42,697 bases of DNA from Candidatus Peregrinibacteria bacterium CG_4_10_14_0_2_um_filter_38_24 (GCA_002792535.1 PFOM01000020.1:1-42697); one strand, 5' to 3'; shown: positions 33,006 to 39,834, counted from the first letter of the stretch. Numbers and translations: made by a program. The notes: generated by a model from the sequence alone, not told the origin.

Positions 33006-34097
33006 TTATTTTACCATACTTTTGAGTCTGTACGCAAGGTAAAGAAGTTTCTTGAATGCGTGCTCTTGGGGGTTTATGTATGTGAGACGCTTTCCGCCGA
33101 ATTTGTTTTTGAAGTCGGTGACGCCCGAAAGTTTGTGTTTTTGGTCATTTTCAGGGGAAATTCCCATAAAATCGTACCACTTGAATCCGTCTTTTTTTGC
33201 CTCTGTTATGGCGTGCCATTGAAGTAAATATGGCGCCATCGTGTTTCTGTATTCGTTTGAGGAGGCACCATAATAATATGTCGCTGTGTCTTTGTGGGTC
33301 ACGGCGATCATGCCGGCGACGGGGGTGTTTTCGAATTTTGCGAGATATAAAATGGCTTGTTGTGGGAGATTTTCGACCATCGCGGTGTAAACTTCTTTTG
33401 GATGACGAGTAAATCCGTCTCTCGTTGTCGTGTCTCCAAGAAGTTCATAAAAATCGTCGATGGCTTTGTTTAGCTCTTTTTTGTTCGACGGTGTGTCGTC
33501 GTTTGCTGTGTATTTTTCGATTGTTACGCCTTTTTTCTCGGCAAGTTTTATATTGTATCTGCCTTTTGGTTTCATTTCGGAAAGTAATTTTTCTTCAGAT
33601 TTTTCAAGGTCTAAAACAAGTGTATCTTGAGGATAAAATCCTTCTTTGATTTTTCGGAAATTTTTGAAGAGTAGGGAAGTGTGCTTGCTTGTTTTTGCAA
33701 TAATCGGTGGATCAAAACGGACAAAAATCGAATGTTCCAGTTTTGAAAGTTTTGAGATTTCTTCTAAAAGTGATGAAACTTGGTGATTTATTTCCTTTTC
33801 AGTGAGATTTTCATAATCCAAAAGTGGCCCACGTGAGCCATAAAACCAAGAATAACCTTTTGGCATTTTGTGACGAATTACGACCGTTCCTCCTATGATT
33901 TTTAGGGCTTTTGCGTCCTTCTTTGGACCGCCTGTTTTCTCATCTGTGAGCGCAATAATCCAATATTGTCCACGACCTTTCATCACTCCTTGGAAACGTG
34001 CCCAAGCCGAAGATTGTTGGATTCCTCCAAGTGGATGATTATTCACAAATTCATCCCAAATGACTTCCTCTGATTTTGCTAAGATTTTGGCTTTCAT
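33006..34097 (-). CDS. FemA/FemB/FemX-type peptidoglycan bridge aminoacyltransferase
   Basis: A 363-residue protein of the Fem family, which transfers amino acids from aminoacyl-tRNA onto the peptide of lipid II. Landmarks are the N-terminal LGGIQQSSAWARFQGVMKGRG, GYSWFYGSRGPLLDY, VLDLEKSEEKLLSEMKPKGRYNIKLAEKKGV (Fem core), the GNAT-like YLAKFENTPVAGMIAVTHKDTATYYYGAS, and APYLLQWHAITEAKKDGFKWYDFMGI with the FKNKFGG end. No tRNA-binding coiled-coil arm is inserted. It is downstream of ftsA-ftsZ on the same strand, consistent with wall synthesis. The amino acid it adds cannot be told from sequence. Confidence 0.88.
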   Translation of the reverse strand: MKAKILAKSEEVIWDEFVNNHPLGGIQQSSAWARFQGVMKGRGQYWIIALTDEKTGGPKKDAKALKIIGGTVVIRHKMPKGYSWFYGSRGPLLDYENLTEKEINHQVSSLLEEISKLSKLEHSIFVRFDPPIIAKTSKHTSLLFKNFRKIKEGFYPQDTLVLDLEKSEEKLLSEMKPKGRYNIKLAEKKGVTIEKYTANDDTPSNKKELNKAIDDFYELLGDTTTRDGFTRHPKEVYTAMVENLPQQAILYLAKFENTPVAGMIAVTHKDTATYYYGASSNEYRNTMAPYLLQWHAITEAKKDGFKWYDFMGISPENDQKHKLSGVTDFKNKFGGKRLTYINPQEHAFKKLLYLAYRLKSMVK

Positions 34098-34139
34098 CAG
34101 GGAGATTTTACGCTACTTTTTAAGTTTTTTCCACGCTTT

Positions 34140-34268
34140 TTGGAGGGTTTTTCTAAAATAATTATAAAAAGATTTTGGTTGAAGTTTTTTTTGGCATGTG
34201 TATTATGGTGGCAATCACCATGAGAGGCTACCCAAAGGTTTTCGTGCCGCGGCAATGCCTCTTTTTTA
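34140..34268 (+). ncRNA. Candidate small RNA with promoter and terminator, unknown family
   Basis: TTGGAG (34140-34145) and TATAAA (34163-34168), 17 nt apart, could start a transcript near 34175. It would contain a perfect hairpin ATGGTG (34205-34210) / CACCAT (34216-34221), then AGAGGC (34223-34228) pairing with GCCTCT (34257-34262), directly followed by a T-run ending near 34267, as in an intrinsic terminator. An alternative pairing GGCAT (34193-34197) / ATGCC (34255-34259) excludes the terminator stem. No plus-strand gene follows, so a free RNA of about 95 nt is likelier than a leader. It does not match SRP, 6S or any riboswitch I know. Confidence 0.45.
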
Positions 34269-34278
34269 GTATTTAGTA

Positions 34279-34671
34279 CTATTTCTTCTCTAATTTTTCA
34301 CGAGTATTGTTTAAGAATGTTATGTGCTCGCCAAATCCCCCCAATAAAGAGGAGTATTTGTGTCTATTCGGGATTATCAGTCCAAATAACTTATTCTTAT
34401 GATTTAAATGTTTTATTAAGCAGTGAAAATCCCCATCACCTGTTACTATTAGTGATTTGCCGTAGTTTGCGTACTCTATCATTGAATGCAGAACTAGTTC
34501 CGCATCGATATTTCCTTTTGTTGTCCTGTTTTTAGCTCCCTGCAGTGTTGGCTTAAATATAATCGAATAATTTGATTCCCTAAGAAAATCGTAAAGTTTT
34601 TCTAAAAAAACTCTCCTTTTTGGGGGAGAGTTTTTGTAAGTTTTTTTAGGTTGTGTAGAGAAGAAATACAG
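34279..34671 (-). pseudogene. NYN/LabA-like (PIN-fold) RNase remnant, 5'-truncated
   Basis: An open minus-strand frame reads through LYFFSTQPKK, YDFLRESNYSIIFKPTLQG, TTKGNIDAELVLHSMIEYAN, GKSLIVTGDGDFHCLIKHL, IPNRHKYSSLLGGFGEHITF and a basic end. KGNIDAELVLHxM and SGDGDF-type motifs are the second and third acidic parts of the NYN nuclease site. The N-terminal 50 to 60 residues, with the first catalytic Asp (the IDGxN strand), are missing: the frame runs without an ATG into the 3' end of ftsZ. An ATG exists only at 34482, inside the domain. The ftsZ terminator hairpin lies within the frame. It is therefore a remnant, or at most a gene with an unusual start. Confidence 0.65.
34604..34635 (-). 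terminator. Intrinsic terminator of ftsZ
   Basis: Arms 34606-34616 (AAAAACTCTCC) and 34625-34635 (GGAGAGTTTTT) form an 11-bp stem with an 8-nt loop. Read on the minus strand a T7 tract follows. It lies about 55 bp after the ftsZ stop. Because A- and T-runs flank both sides it could work in both directions. Confidence 0.8.
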
Positions 34672-34688
34672 TGCGACTTCGTCGCATT

Positions 34689-35852
34689 TTAGTTCATCTT
34701 TTGTCTGATGAATGCCGGAATGTCTAGTTCGTTTTCCGTTTGTTTAAGCGGTGTTGAATCTGTACCTGAGAATGCTGAACGGCTTCGAGCCTTCAAAATT
34801 GAAGTGTCGTTTTGCTTGTAATCAAAGCCTGTCGCAACAACAGTAATCTTGATTTCTCCAGTGTATGAATCGTTTATTACGGCTCCGAAGATTATATTTG
34901 CTTCAGGATCTGCGGCTTCAGTAATAACTCTTGCGGCCTCATCAACCTCGAACATACTCAAGTCGTTTCCACCAGTAATGTTGAACAAAATACCCTTTGC
35001 ACCGTCGATAGAAAGTTCCAAAAGTGGGCTTTCGATAGCGGCTTTTGCGGCTTCTTCGGCTCTGTTTTCTCCTGTTCCGTAACCAATTCCCATAAGCGCT
35101 GAACCTGCGTTTTCCATAACAGCTTTTACGTCCGCGAAATCCACATTGATCATTCCGTGAACCGTGATCAAATCTGCAATACCTTGAACACCTTGTCTTA
35201 GAACATCATCAACTACCGCAAATGCGTCATTTAGCGGAGTTTTCTTGTCTATTATTGAAAGAATCTTGTCATTTGGAATTGTAATAAGTGTATCAACTTT
35301 GTTTTTTAGGTTTTCTAATCCTTCTTCCGCCTGGCTCTTTCTCTTGTGTCCTTCGAATGAGAATGGCTTTGTGACAACTGCGACCGTTAGAATGCCCATT
35401 TCTTTCGCTATATTAGCGATTGCAGGGGCGGCTCCCGTTCCAGTTCCTCCTCCAAGACCACAAGTCACGAAAATCATGTCGCTTCCTTCAAGAGCATCTC
35501 TTATTTCATCTATGCTTTCTTCGGCGGCCTGTCTTCCGATATCAGGGTTTGAACCGGCTCCAAGTCCACGTGTTGTAGCTTTTCCTATATTGATCTTTGT
35601 TGGAGCGTCTGAGTGATACAAAGCTTGCGCATCTGTATTCACGGAAATGAAATCAACGCCTTTTAATCCTGATTTAATCATACGGTTAATCGCGTTTCCT
35701 CCACCTCCTCCAACTCCAATGACCTTTATATTGGCTACCGGTGTGATTTCAGGAGTGACTTCCATCGTTCTTGGTTTTGGCTTTAGAACTACTGATTCTC
35801 TGTGTGAAGAGAATAAGTTTTTAAGGTCTTGTTTGTCATCACGTGTTGCCAT
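34689..35852 (-). CDS. ftsZ: Cell division protein FtsZ
   Basis: The tubulin-like GTPase that forms the division ring. The 387-residue protein has the N-terminal [13 protein letters not shown], the GTP tubulin signature GGGTGTG (134-140), and NLDFADV-type T7 region ([14 protein letters not shown]). The C-terminal peptide [12 protein letters not shown] matches the consensus that binds FtsA. A leader of about 38 residues precedes the core, somewhat longer than usual. It follows ftsA on the same strand, but a strong promoter in the 103-bp gap allows separate expression. The stop is followed by a small hairpin (TGCGAC-GAA-GTCGCA) and a terminator. Confidence 0.97.
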   Translation of the reverse strand: MATRDDKQDLKNLFSSHRESVVLKPKPRTMEVTPEITPVANIKVIGVGGGGGNAINRMIKSGLKGVDFISVNTDAQALYHSDAPTKINIGKATTRGLGAGSNPDIGRQAAEESIDEIRDALEGSDMIFVTCGLGGGTGTGAAPAIANIAKEMGILTVAVVTKPFSFEGHKRKSQAEEGLENLKNKVDTLITIPNDKILSIIDKKTPLNDAFAVVDDVLRQGVQGIADLITVHGMINVDFADVKAVMENAGSALMGIGYGTGENRAEEAAKAAIESPLLELSIDGAKGILFNITGGNDLSMFEVDEAARVITEAADPEANIIFGAVINDSYTGEIKITVVATGFDYKQNDTSILKARSRSAFSGTDSTPLKQTENELDIPAFIRQKMN

Positions 35853-35879
35853 GGCATTTTTTTATTAAATGGAAAAGAA

Positions 35880-35936
35880 TTATTACCCATTGCTTGACAG
35901 TTTGTCAAGGTGAAACTTAATTTAATAATGGGTAAT
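35880..35936 (-). promoter_or_regulatory. ftsZ promoter inside a long inverted repeat
   Basis: On the minus strand TTGACA (35908-35903) and TAATAA (35885-35880) are 17 nt apart. The -35 box is itself the left arm of TTGACA-AAC-TGTCAA. A perfect 10-bp inverted repeat, ATTACCCATT (35882-35891) and AATGGGTAAT (35927-35936), encloses the -35 box and spacer and overlaps the -10 box. The arrangement suggests an operator, with two sites that could be bridged, or a cruciform. Transcription would start near 35873. Confidence 0.6.
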
Positions 35937-35955
35937 TTATATCTTTTGGGTGCCT

Positions 35956-37197
35956 TTATGGGAGCAAGTTTTTAAACCAGCTCTTCATATTGTTCAGCCC
36001 TTTCTTTATATTTAGGCCCTTTAACCCCATTCCTCCATGTGGTCTGCCTTCAAATCTTGATCCCCAAATCAGAAGTCCTATTGCTGTTGCATAGGCAGGG
36101 TCGTCAATTTTGTCCACAACTCCATCGTAGTTTTGAGGGAATCCAATTTGGGCAGGAAGATTTAGTGTTTCGCGTGCAAGGTCTATTATTCCCGGCATTT
36201 TTGCGCCAGCTCCCGTAAGAATTGCTCCGGCAGGAAGCATTCCGTCTCTGTGAATTTTTGTAAGTTCGTCTTTTACCAACAGTAAAATTTCGTGATATCT
36301 GGCCTGAATAATTTCTACGACTTGTCTCTTTGATACGACATGAACGTCTATTTTGCTCAAGAGAGAGAGGTCTATCACTTCTCTGTCATTTACATCTTCA
36401 GGGATTACGCTTCCGTATTCGATTTTTAGTTTTTCGGCTGTGTCTATAGACGTACGAAGACCGATTGCGATGTCATTTGTGACGTTTTCTCCTCCGACCG
36501 GAACCATTGATGTGTGAAGAAGCGCTCCATCTTCAAAAACGGTGACGGACGTTCCGCCGCATCCAATGTCTATAACCACGACGCCAAGCTCTTTTTGACG
36601 CTTTGAAAGGACAGCTTCGGATGGCGCGAGTGAATTTGGGATGATGTCGTCAATGTCCACTCCGGATTGAAGTACGCATTTTTCAAGATTTTTGATAGTT
36701 GGATCGAATCCTGTAATGATGTGTGTTTCGACTTCGAGGCGAATTCCTGTCATTCCAACGGGGTACTTTATGCCCTTTTGTTCGTCTACCGTAAATGTCT
36801 TTGGGATAATTCTTAAAATTCTTCTGTTGCTTGGAATTGTTACCGCTTGCGCCGCTTCTATCACTCTATCCACATCATCTTCTGAAATCTCGTTTTCGGC
36901 TTGAGAAACAGCAATTACGCCTCTTGAATTCAAAGATTCTATGTGGTTTCCACCAATTCCCAAGAAGATATGGTTTATTGGTTCTCCTGCCATTCTTTCG
37001 GCGTCTTCAAGTGATGCCGAGATGCTGTTTATTGTTTCTTCAACGTCTATGACCGCTCCTTTTCTTAGCCCCGTTGATGGAGCTATTCCCACGCCTATCA
37101 CATTTGTAACCGGAGACTCATCGTCTTTTACACCAACAACCGTCCTTATTTTTGAGCTACCGATGTCCAGGCTGGCAATAATTTTTGATCTTGCCAT
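35956..37197 (-). CDS. ftsA: Cell division protein FtsA
   Basis: An actin-like ATPase that ties FtsZ to the membrane. The 413-residue length is normal. The N-terminus has the phosphate-1 motif ASLDIGSSKIRTVVG, followed by the SHS2/1C domain (RRILRIIPKTFTVDEQKGIKYP), phosphate-2 VVVIDIGCGGTSVTVFEDG and adenosine motif AGAILTGAGAKMPGI. The last residues (GLNNMKSWFKNLLP) form a short amphipathic helix that would anchor it to the membrane. It starts the ftsA-ftsZ pair, with its own promoter at 37238-37266. Confidence 0.95.
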   Translation of the reverse strand: MARSKIIASLDIGSSKIRTVVGVKDDESPVTNVIGVGIAPSTGLRKGAVIDVEETINSISASLEDAERMAGEPINHIFLGIGGNHIESLNSRGVIAVSQAENEISEDDVDRVIEAAQAVTIPSNRRILRIIPKTFTVDEQKGIKYPVGMTGIRLEVETHIITGFDPTIKNLEKCVLQSGVDIDDIIPNSLAPSEAVLSKRQKELGVVVIDIGCGGTSVTVFEDGALLHTSMVPVGGENVTNDIAIGLRTSIDTAEKLKIEYGSVIPEDVNDREVIDLSLLSKIDVHVVSKRQVVEIIQARYHEILLLVKDELTKIHRDGMLPAGAILTGAGAKMPGIIDLARETLNLPAQIGFPQNYDGVVDKIDDPAYATAIGLLIWGSRFEGRPHGGMGLKGLNIKKGLNNMKSWFKNLLP

Positions 37198-37237
37198 ATG
37201 CTTTATTTGTAAATTTTAATGCCCTTTGCTTTGCTTG

Positions 37238-37266
37238 ATAGTACTAGAAATCCATTTGCGTGACAA
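37238..37266 (-). promoter_or_regulatory. Promoter of ftsA
   Basis: Minus-strand TTGTCA (37266-37261) and TACTAT (37243-37238) are separated by 17 nt. It lies between ftsA and the second structured element, next to the T-run that closes that element, so ftsA starts its own transcript. Confidence 0.5.
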
Positions 37267-37273
37267 ATCAAAA

Positions 37274-37452
37274 AAATTGTTCGGGCCAGTATGCGGGTGG
37301 GGAAGATATTTATTTGAAATTGATGTTATCATTTGTCAGTCCTAACATGTACGGACTGACAAATATTGACTGATCATGATCAGTCAATAAATAACATAAG
37401 TAATTTCAAATAAATATCTTCCCCACCCGCCTCAGATCGGCTCGAACAATTT
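37274..37452. repeat. Two-hairpin inverted-repeat element, copy 2, with terminator-like extension
   Basis: The core is 37293-37430. Outer arms 37293-37321 and 37402-37430 pair perfectly over 29 bp. ATGTTAT (37323-37329) pairs with ATAACAT (37391-37397). Hairpin 1 has 12-bp arms 37331-37342 and 37353-37364 with loop TAACATGTAC (37343-37352). Hairpin 2 is the perfect 24-nt palindrome 37365-37388 with CATG at its centre. A further pair, 37274-37287 with 37439-37452 (13 of 14 match), reaches into the stop codon of the exonuclease gene. On the minus strand a T7 tract follows at 37276-37270, so in that direction it looks like a giant intrinsic terminator. Confidence 0.92.
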
Positions 37453-38371
37453 AAAATAAAGTTTGTTGTTCGACAGAGTCTTCTGCGCGTGTTCGGTCTG
37501 AGTGATTGTTGAAATTTGTGAGTTTTGCAATGAGGCTTTTGAATTCGAATTCTTGAAAAAGTGAAATTATTTTTTCCTTGTCGTATGCGTGGGAAACGCA
37601 TGCTTCGAGATTTAACGAAACCGGCACATCTCTGACTATTGTTGCGAGATGTAGGCTTTGAAATGCAGAGTCTTTGTCCATAGACAATTTTTCCTTTAAT
37701 TTGCCTTCGATTTCGTCGATGTGTCTATATATATTGTCTATTGTCCCGTATTTTTGAAGGAGAATTAATGCTGTCTTGTCGCCGACGCCATTCACCCCTT
37801 TTATATTGTCCGAGCTGTCGCCTTTTAGGCCTTTTAGCTCAGGAATTTGGGCAGGAGTAAGCCCGTATTTTGCGAATACTTTTGGGATATCGTAAGTGAT
37901 TGTTTCTGCGATTCCCCTGACCGGTGTGTAGACAAATGTTTTTTCGCTGACAAGCTGGATCGCGTCCATGTCGCCAGTGACTATATACGTGTAGACATCC
38001 TCTGATTTTTCGGCTTGGGTTGCCAGCGTTCCCAAAACGTCGTCGGCCTCAAATCCTTCTTTCTCGTAAATTGGAATGCCGAATGCTTCAACTACGCGAC
38101 GAATCATAGGGATTTGCTCGTAGAAATCGTCGGGGGCTTTTACGCGAGTTGCTTTGTATTCTTTATACTCTTCGTGTCTGAAAGTTGGGCCTTTCAAGTC
38201 GAAAGAAACTGCTATGAAATCCGGATGCTCTTTGTTTAGAATATTTAAAAGCATTGATGAAAAACCATAGACTGCGTTTACCAAAGTTCCTTTTGAAGTT
38301 TTGAATGGTGGGATTGCGTGATATGCGCGGTGCATTATTGCGTTGCCGTCGATGAGTATTAATTTCGTCAT
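37451..38371 (-). CDS. Stand-alone PolA-type 5'-3' exonuclease
   Basis: A 306-residue protein matching only the 5' nuclease (FEN-like) domain of DNA polymerase I. Metal-site and helical-arch motifs are LILIDGNAIMHRAYHAIPPF, VSFDLKGPTFRHEEYKEYKA, EKEGFEADDVLGTLA, VTGDMDAIQLV and the H3TH region LKGLKGDSSDNIKGVNGVGDKTA. The PolA-like segment LFQEFEFKSLIAKL follows, but the proofreading and polymerase domains are absent. It ends in EQQTLF, which fits the bacterial sliding-clamp-binding consensus QxxLF. It would remove Okazaki primers or flaps. Copy 2 of the structured element abuts its stop codon. Confidence 0.92.
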   Translation of the reverse strand: MTKLILIDGNAIMHRAYHAIPPFKTSKGTLVNAVYGFSSMLLNILNKEHPDFIAVSFDLKGPTFRHEEYKEYKATRVKAPDDFYEQIPMIRRVVEAFGIPIYEKEGFEADDVLGTLATQAEKSEDVYTYIVTGDMDAIQLVSEKTFVYTPVRGIAETITYDIPKVFAKYGLTPAQIPELKGLKGDSSDNIKGVNGVGDKTALILLQKYGTIDNIYRHIDEIEGKLKEKLSMDKDSAFQSLHLATIVRDVPVSLNLEACVSHAYDKEKIISLFQEFEFKSLIAKLTNFNNHSDRTRAEDSVEQQTLF

Positions 38372-38401
38372 TATTTCAAGGTTTTGTCAAGAAGTAGTAT
38401 G

Positions 38402-38430
38402 TCGACATTTGCCCTATTATAGGGTATAAT
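38402..38430 (+). promoter_or_regulatory. Promoter of the GT-B-like gene with a palindrome in the spacer
   Basis: TCGACA (38402-38407) and a perfect TATAAT (38425-38430) are 17 nt apart. The last 13 nt of the spacer, CCCTATTATAGGG (38412-38424), form a perfect palindrome, a typical repressor-site position. Transcription would start near 38437, 21 nt before the ATG. The same gap separates it from the divergent exonuclease gene. Confidence 0.6.
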
Positions 38431-38457
38431 TTCTTAATTAACAAAAATAAAAACAAA

Positions 38458-38976
38458 ATGAAAACTAAACCTGTAGACCTACTTATCAAAGACAAATCAG
38501 AAGCGAAGAATACACTTTCTTCAATGCTGAAATTCCACATAAAGAAGCCACTTATTGCACTTTTTGTAGACAAGGAATTGAGTGAGATGGAAGAAAGAAA
38601 TTTGACGATTATTTTGGATGGAATAAAAGATTTGGAGGCTACTGTCATCGCGATTGCGGACACAAATTCTGAGATTTTTGCGGACGTAAAAACGATGAAA
38701 TATGATAGAATGAACAGACATTATCTTCTTGAGGCGGCAGACATTGCGCTCGTATTTTCTTTTACTGATGTAGGAGAAATTCTTGCTAATGGAATTATTC
38801 CCGTAAGTTACGAAAGGCCGGAAGTAAAAAATTATGATCCAAATCATGAAAGCGGGAATGCTTTCATTTACAAAACATCTTCTCCTTGGAGTGTTTTCGC
38901 GGCATTAGTAAGAGCCGTAGAAACTTTCAAATTTCCATACGATTGGAAACATATCATCAGGCAGGGGCTTATCTAA
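38458..38976 (+). CDS. Orphan C-terminal half of a glycogen/starch-synthase-like GT-B fold
   Basis: A 172-residue protein resembling the second Rossmann domain of GT5 glycosyltransferases. KPLIALFVDKELSEMEERNL corresponds to the KPLIGFVGRLxxQKGL strand-helix. AADIALVFSFTDVGEILANG, then IIPVSYERPEVKNYDPNHES and GNAFIYKTSSPWSVFAALVR AVE, correspond to the ADP-glucose-binding part and the last helices. Key GT5 residues (the GRL arginine and E-x7-E) are not kept, so catalysis is doubtful. The N-terminal half is absent. A binding or regulatory role is possible. Copy 3 of the structured element starts directly after its stop codon. Confidence 0.6.
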   Translation: MKTKPVDLLIKDKSEAKNTLSSMLKFHIKKPLIALFVDKELSEMEERNLTIILDGIKDLEATVIAIADTNSEIFADVKTMKYDRMNRHYLLEAADIALVFSFTDVGEILANGIIPVSYERPEVKNYDPNHESGNAFIYKTSSPWSVFAALVRAVETFKFPYDWKHIIRQGLI

Positions 38977-39115
38977 GAGGGCTAGTGGCATATTATTTTT
39001 CAAATACGGCTATTTGTTTTGCTCGTGCTAACATGTACGCACGAGCAAATATAGACATGCATGCATGTCTATAGAAATAGCAATATATTTGAAAAATGAT
39101 ATGCCACTAGCCCTC
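38977..39115. repeat. Two-hairpin inverted-repeat element, copy 3
   Basis: It begins at the base after the stop codon of the previous gene. Outer arms 38977-38993 and 39099-39115 pair perfectly over 17 bp, followed by 38996-39006 with 39086-39096 (11 bp) and GCTATTT (39009-39015) with AAATAGC (39075-39081). Hairpin 1 has 11-bp arms 39018-39028 and 39039-39049 with loop TAACATGTAC (39029-39038). Hairpin 2 is the perfect 22-nt palindrome 39051-39072, centred on GCATGC. It lies between two convergent genes (the minus-strand gene ends at 39134). Short 2-4 nt internal loops occur at the same places as in the other copies. Confidence 0.92.
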
Positions 39116-39133
39116 AGCATATTATCCCTGTCT

Positions 39134-39517
39134 TTACTGCAAGCTTTCCGGAGAGGAAGTAGTGCTACTTTCTGTCGTTATGCTTTTTATTGTATTGATT
39201 ATGTCTCCGAGATTGATGTATTTGATGATATCAAGTCCCATCGCTTTACCAACTGTTCCGACAATTACTGTTGAAAGGATTGTGATGATAAGACCGATAA
39301 TGGCGTATCGAATTGTGGAAACTGCTGATTTGATTTTGTCTTCGGCTCCCCCTGAAAGGATGAAAGATATTCCTCCCATGAAGATAAAAACCACGGATAA
39401 AAATCCCGCAACAATGATTGCATAAGCAAGTCCTCTGTTTATTATTTCGAGTACTTGATAATTTTGTGCAGCTTCAATAATACTTTGAGACTCAGCGTAT
39501 GCAGTTGGGGAAAACAT
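39134..39517 (-). CDS. VirB2/TrbC-like two-helix membrane protein
   Basis: A 127-residue protein with two hydrophobic helices (LAYAIIVAGFLSVVFIFMGG and YAIIGLIITILSTVIVGTVG) joined by a short polar loop, ISFILSGGAEDKIKSAVSTIR. This arrangement and the SGGxEDKxxxAxxTIRYAIIG motif are typical of small CPR pilin-like proteins of the VirB2/TrbC type. The first residues (MFSPTAYAES) look like the end of a signal peptide with a cut after AYA, but the frame is closed upstream by a TAG and no earlier ATG exists. The tail is Ser/Thr-rich. No other secretion genes are near. Confidence 0.72.
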   Translation of the reverse strand: MFSPTAYAESQSIIEAAQNYQVLEIINRGLAYAIIVAGFLSVVFIFMGGISFILSGGAEDKIKSAVSTIRYAIIGLIITILSTVIVGTVGKAMGLDIIKYINLGDIINTIKSITTESSTTSSPESLQ

Positions 39518-39561
39518 AGTGAAAGAGTTTAATTTCTATTCCTTACAAAAAGAATATACTC

Positions 39562-39834
39562 TTAAGCTTCGATTGGTTCAACTATTTTTAAATTTACGCG
39601 TGCATTATTTTGAGAACCGATGATTCTAAGCAGTGTTCTTAGGGCTTTTGCTGTTTGCCCGCCTTTGCCAATGATCTTGCCCATGTCATCTTTTCCCACT
39701 TCAAGAGTAATCAAAACTCCCATTTCGTCTACTTTTCTTTCGATTTTTATTTCGTCAGGGTTTCCGACGATTTGTGAAACTACAAATCTAACAAATTCTA
39801 CATCTTTATTGCTGTCTATTATTGGATCTGTCAT
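39562..39834 (-). CDS. khpA: KH-domain RNA-binding protein (KhpA/YlqC-like)
   Basis: A 90-residue single KH domain. The RNA-binding loop GKIIGKGGQTAKALRTLL carries the GxxG (GKGG). The N-terminal EFVRFVVSQIVGNPDEIKIE and the placement next to rpsP match the KhpA/YlqC group, conserved next to S16 in many bacteria. It is thought to act as a small RNA chaperone, with a role in cell envelope control in some Firmicutes. Same strand as rpsP, 55 bp downstream. Confidence 0.9.
   Translation of the reverse strand: MTDPIIDSNKDVEFVRFVVSQIVGNPDEIKIERKVDEMGVLITLEVGKDDMGKIIGKGGQTAKALRTLLRIIGSQNNARVNLKIVEPIEA

Noticed and set aside
34193-34262. Known riboswitch or SRP/6S RNA at the small RNA candidate
   Set aside because: None of the conserved motifs I know (SRP GGAA loop region, fluoride, preQ1, ZTP, guanidine, TPP) can be placed on either strand.
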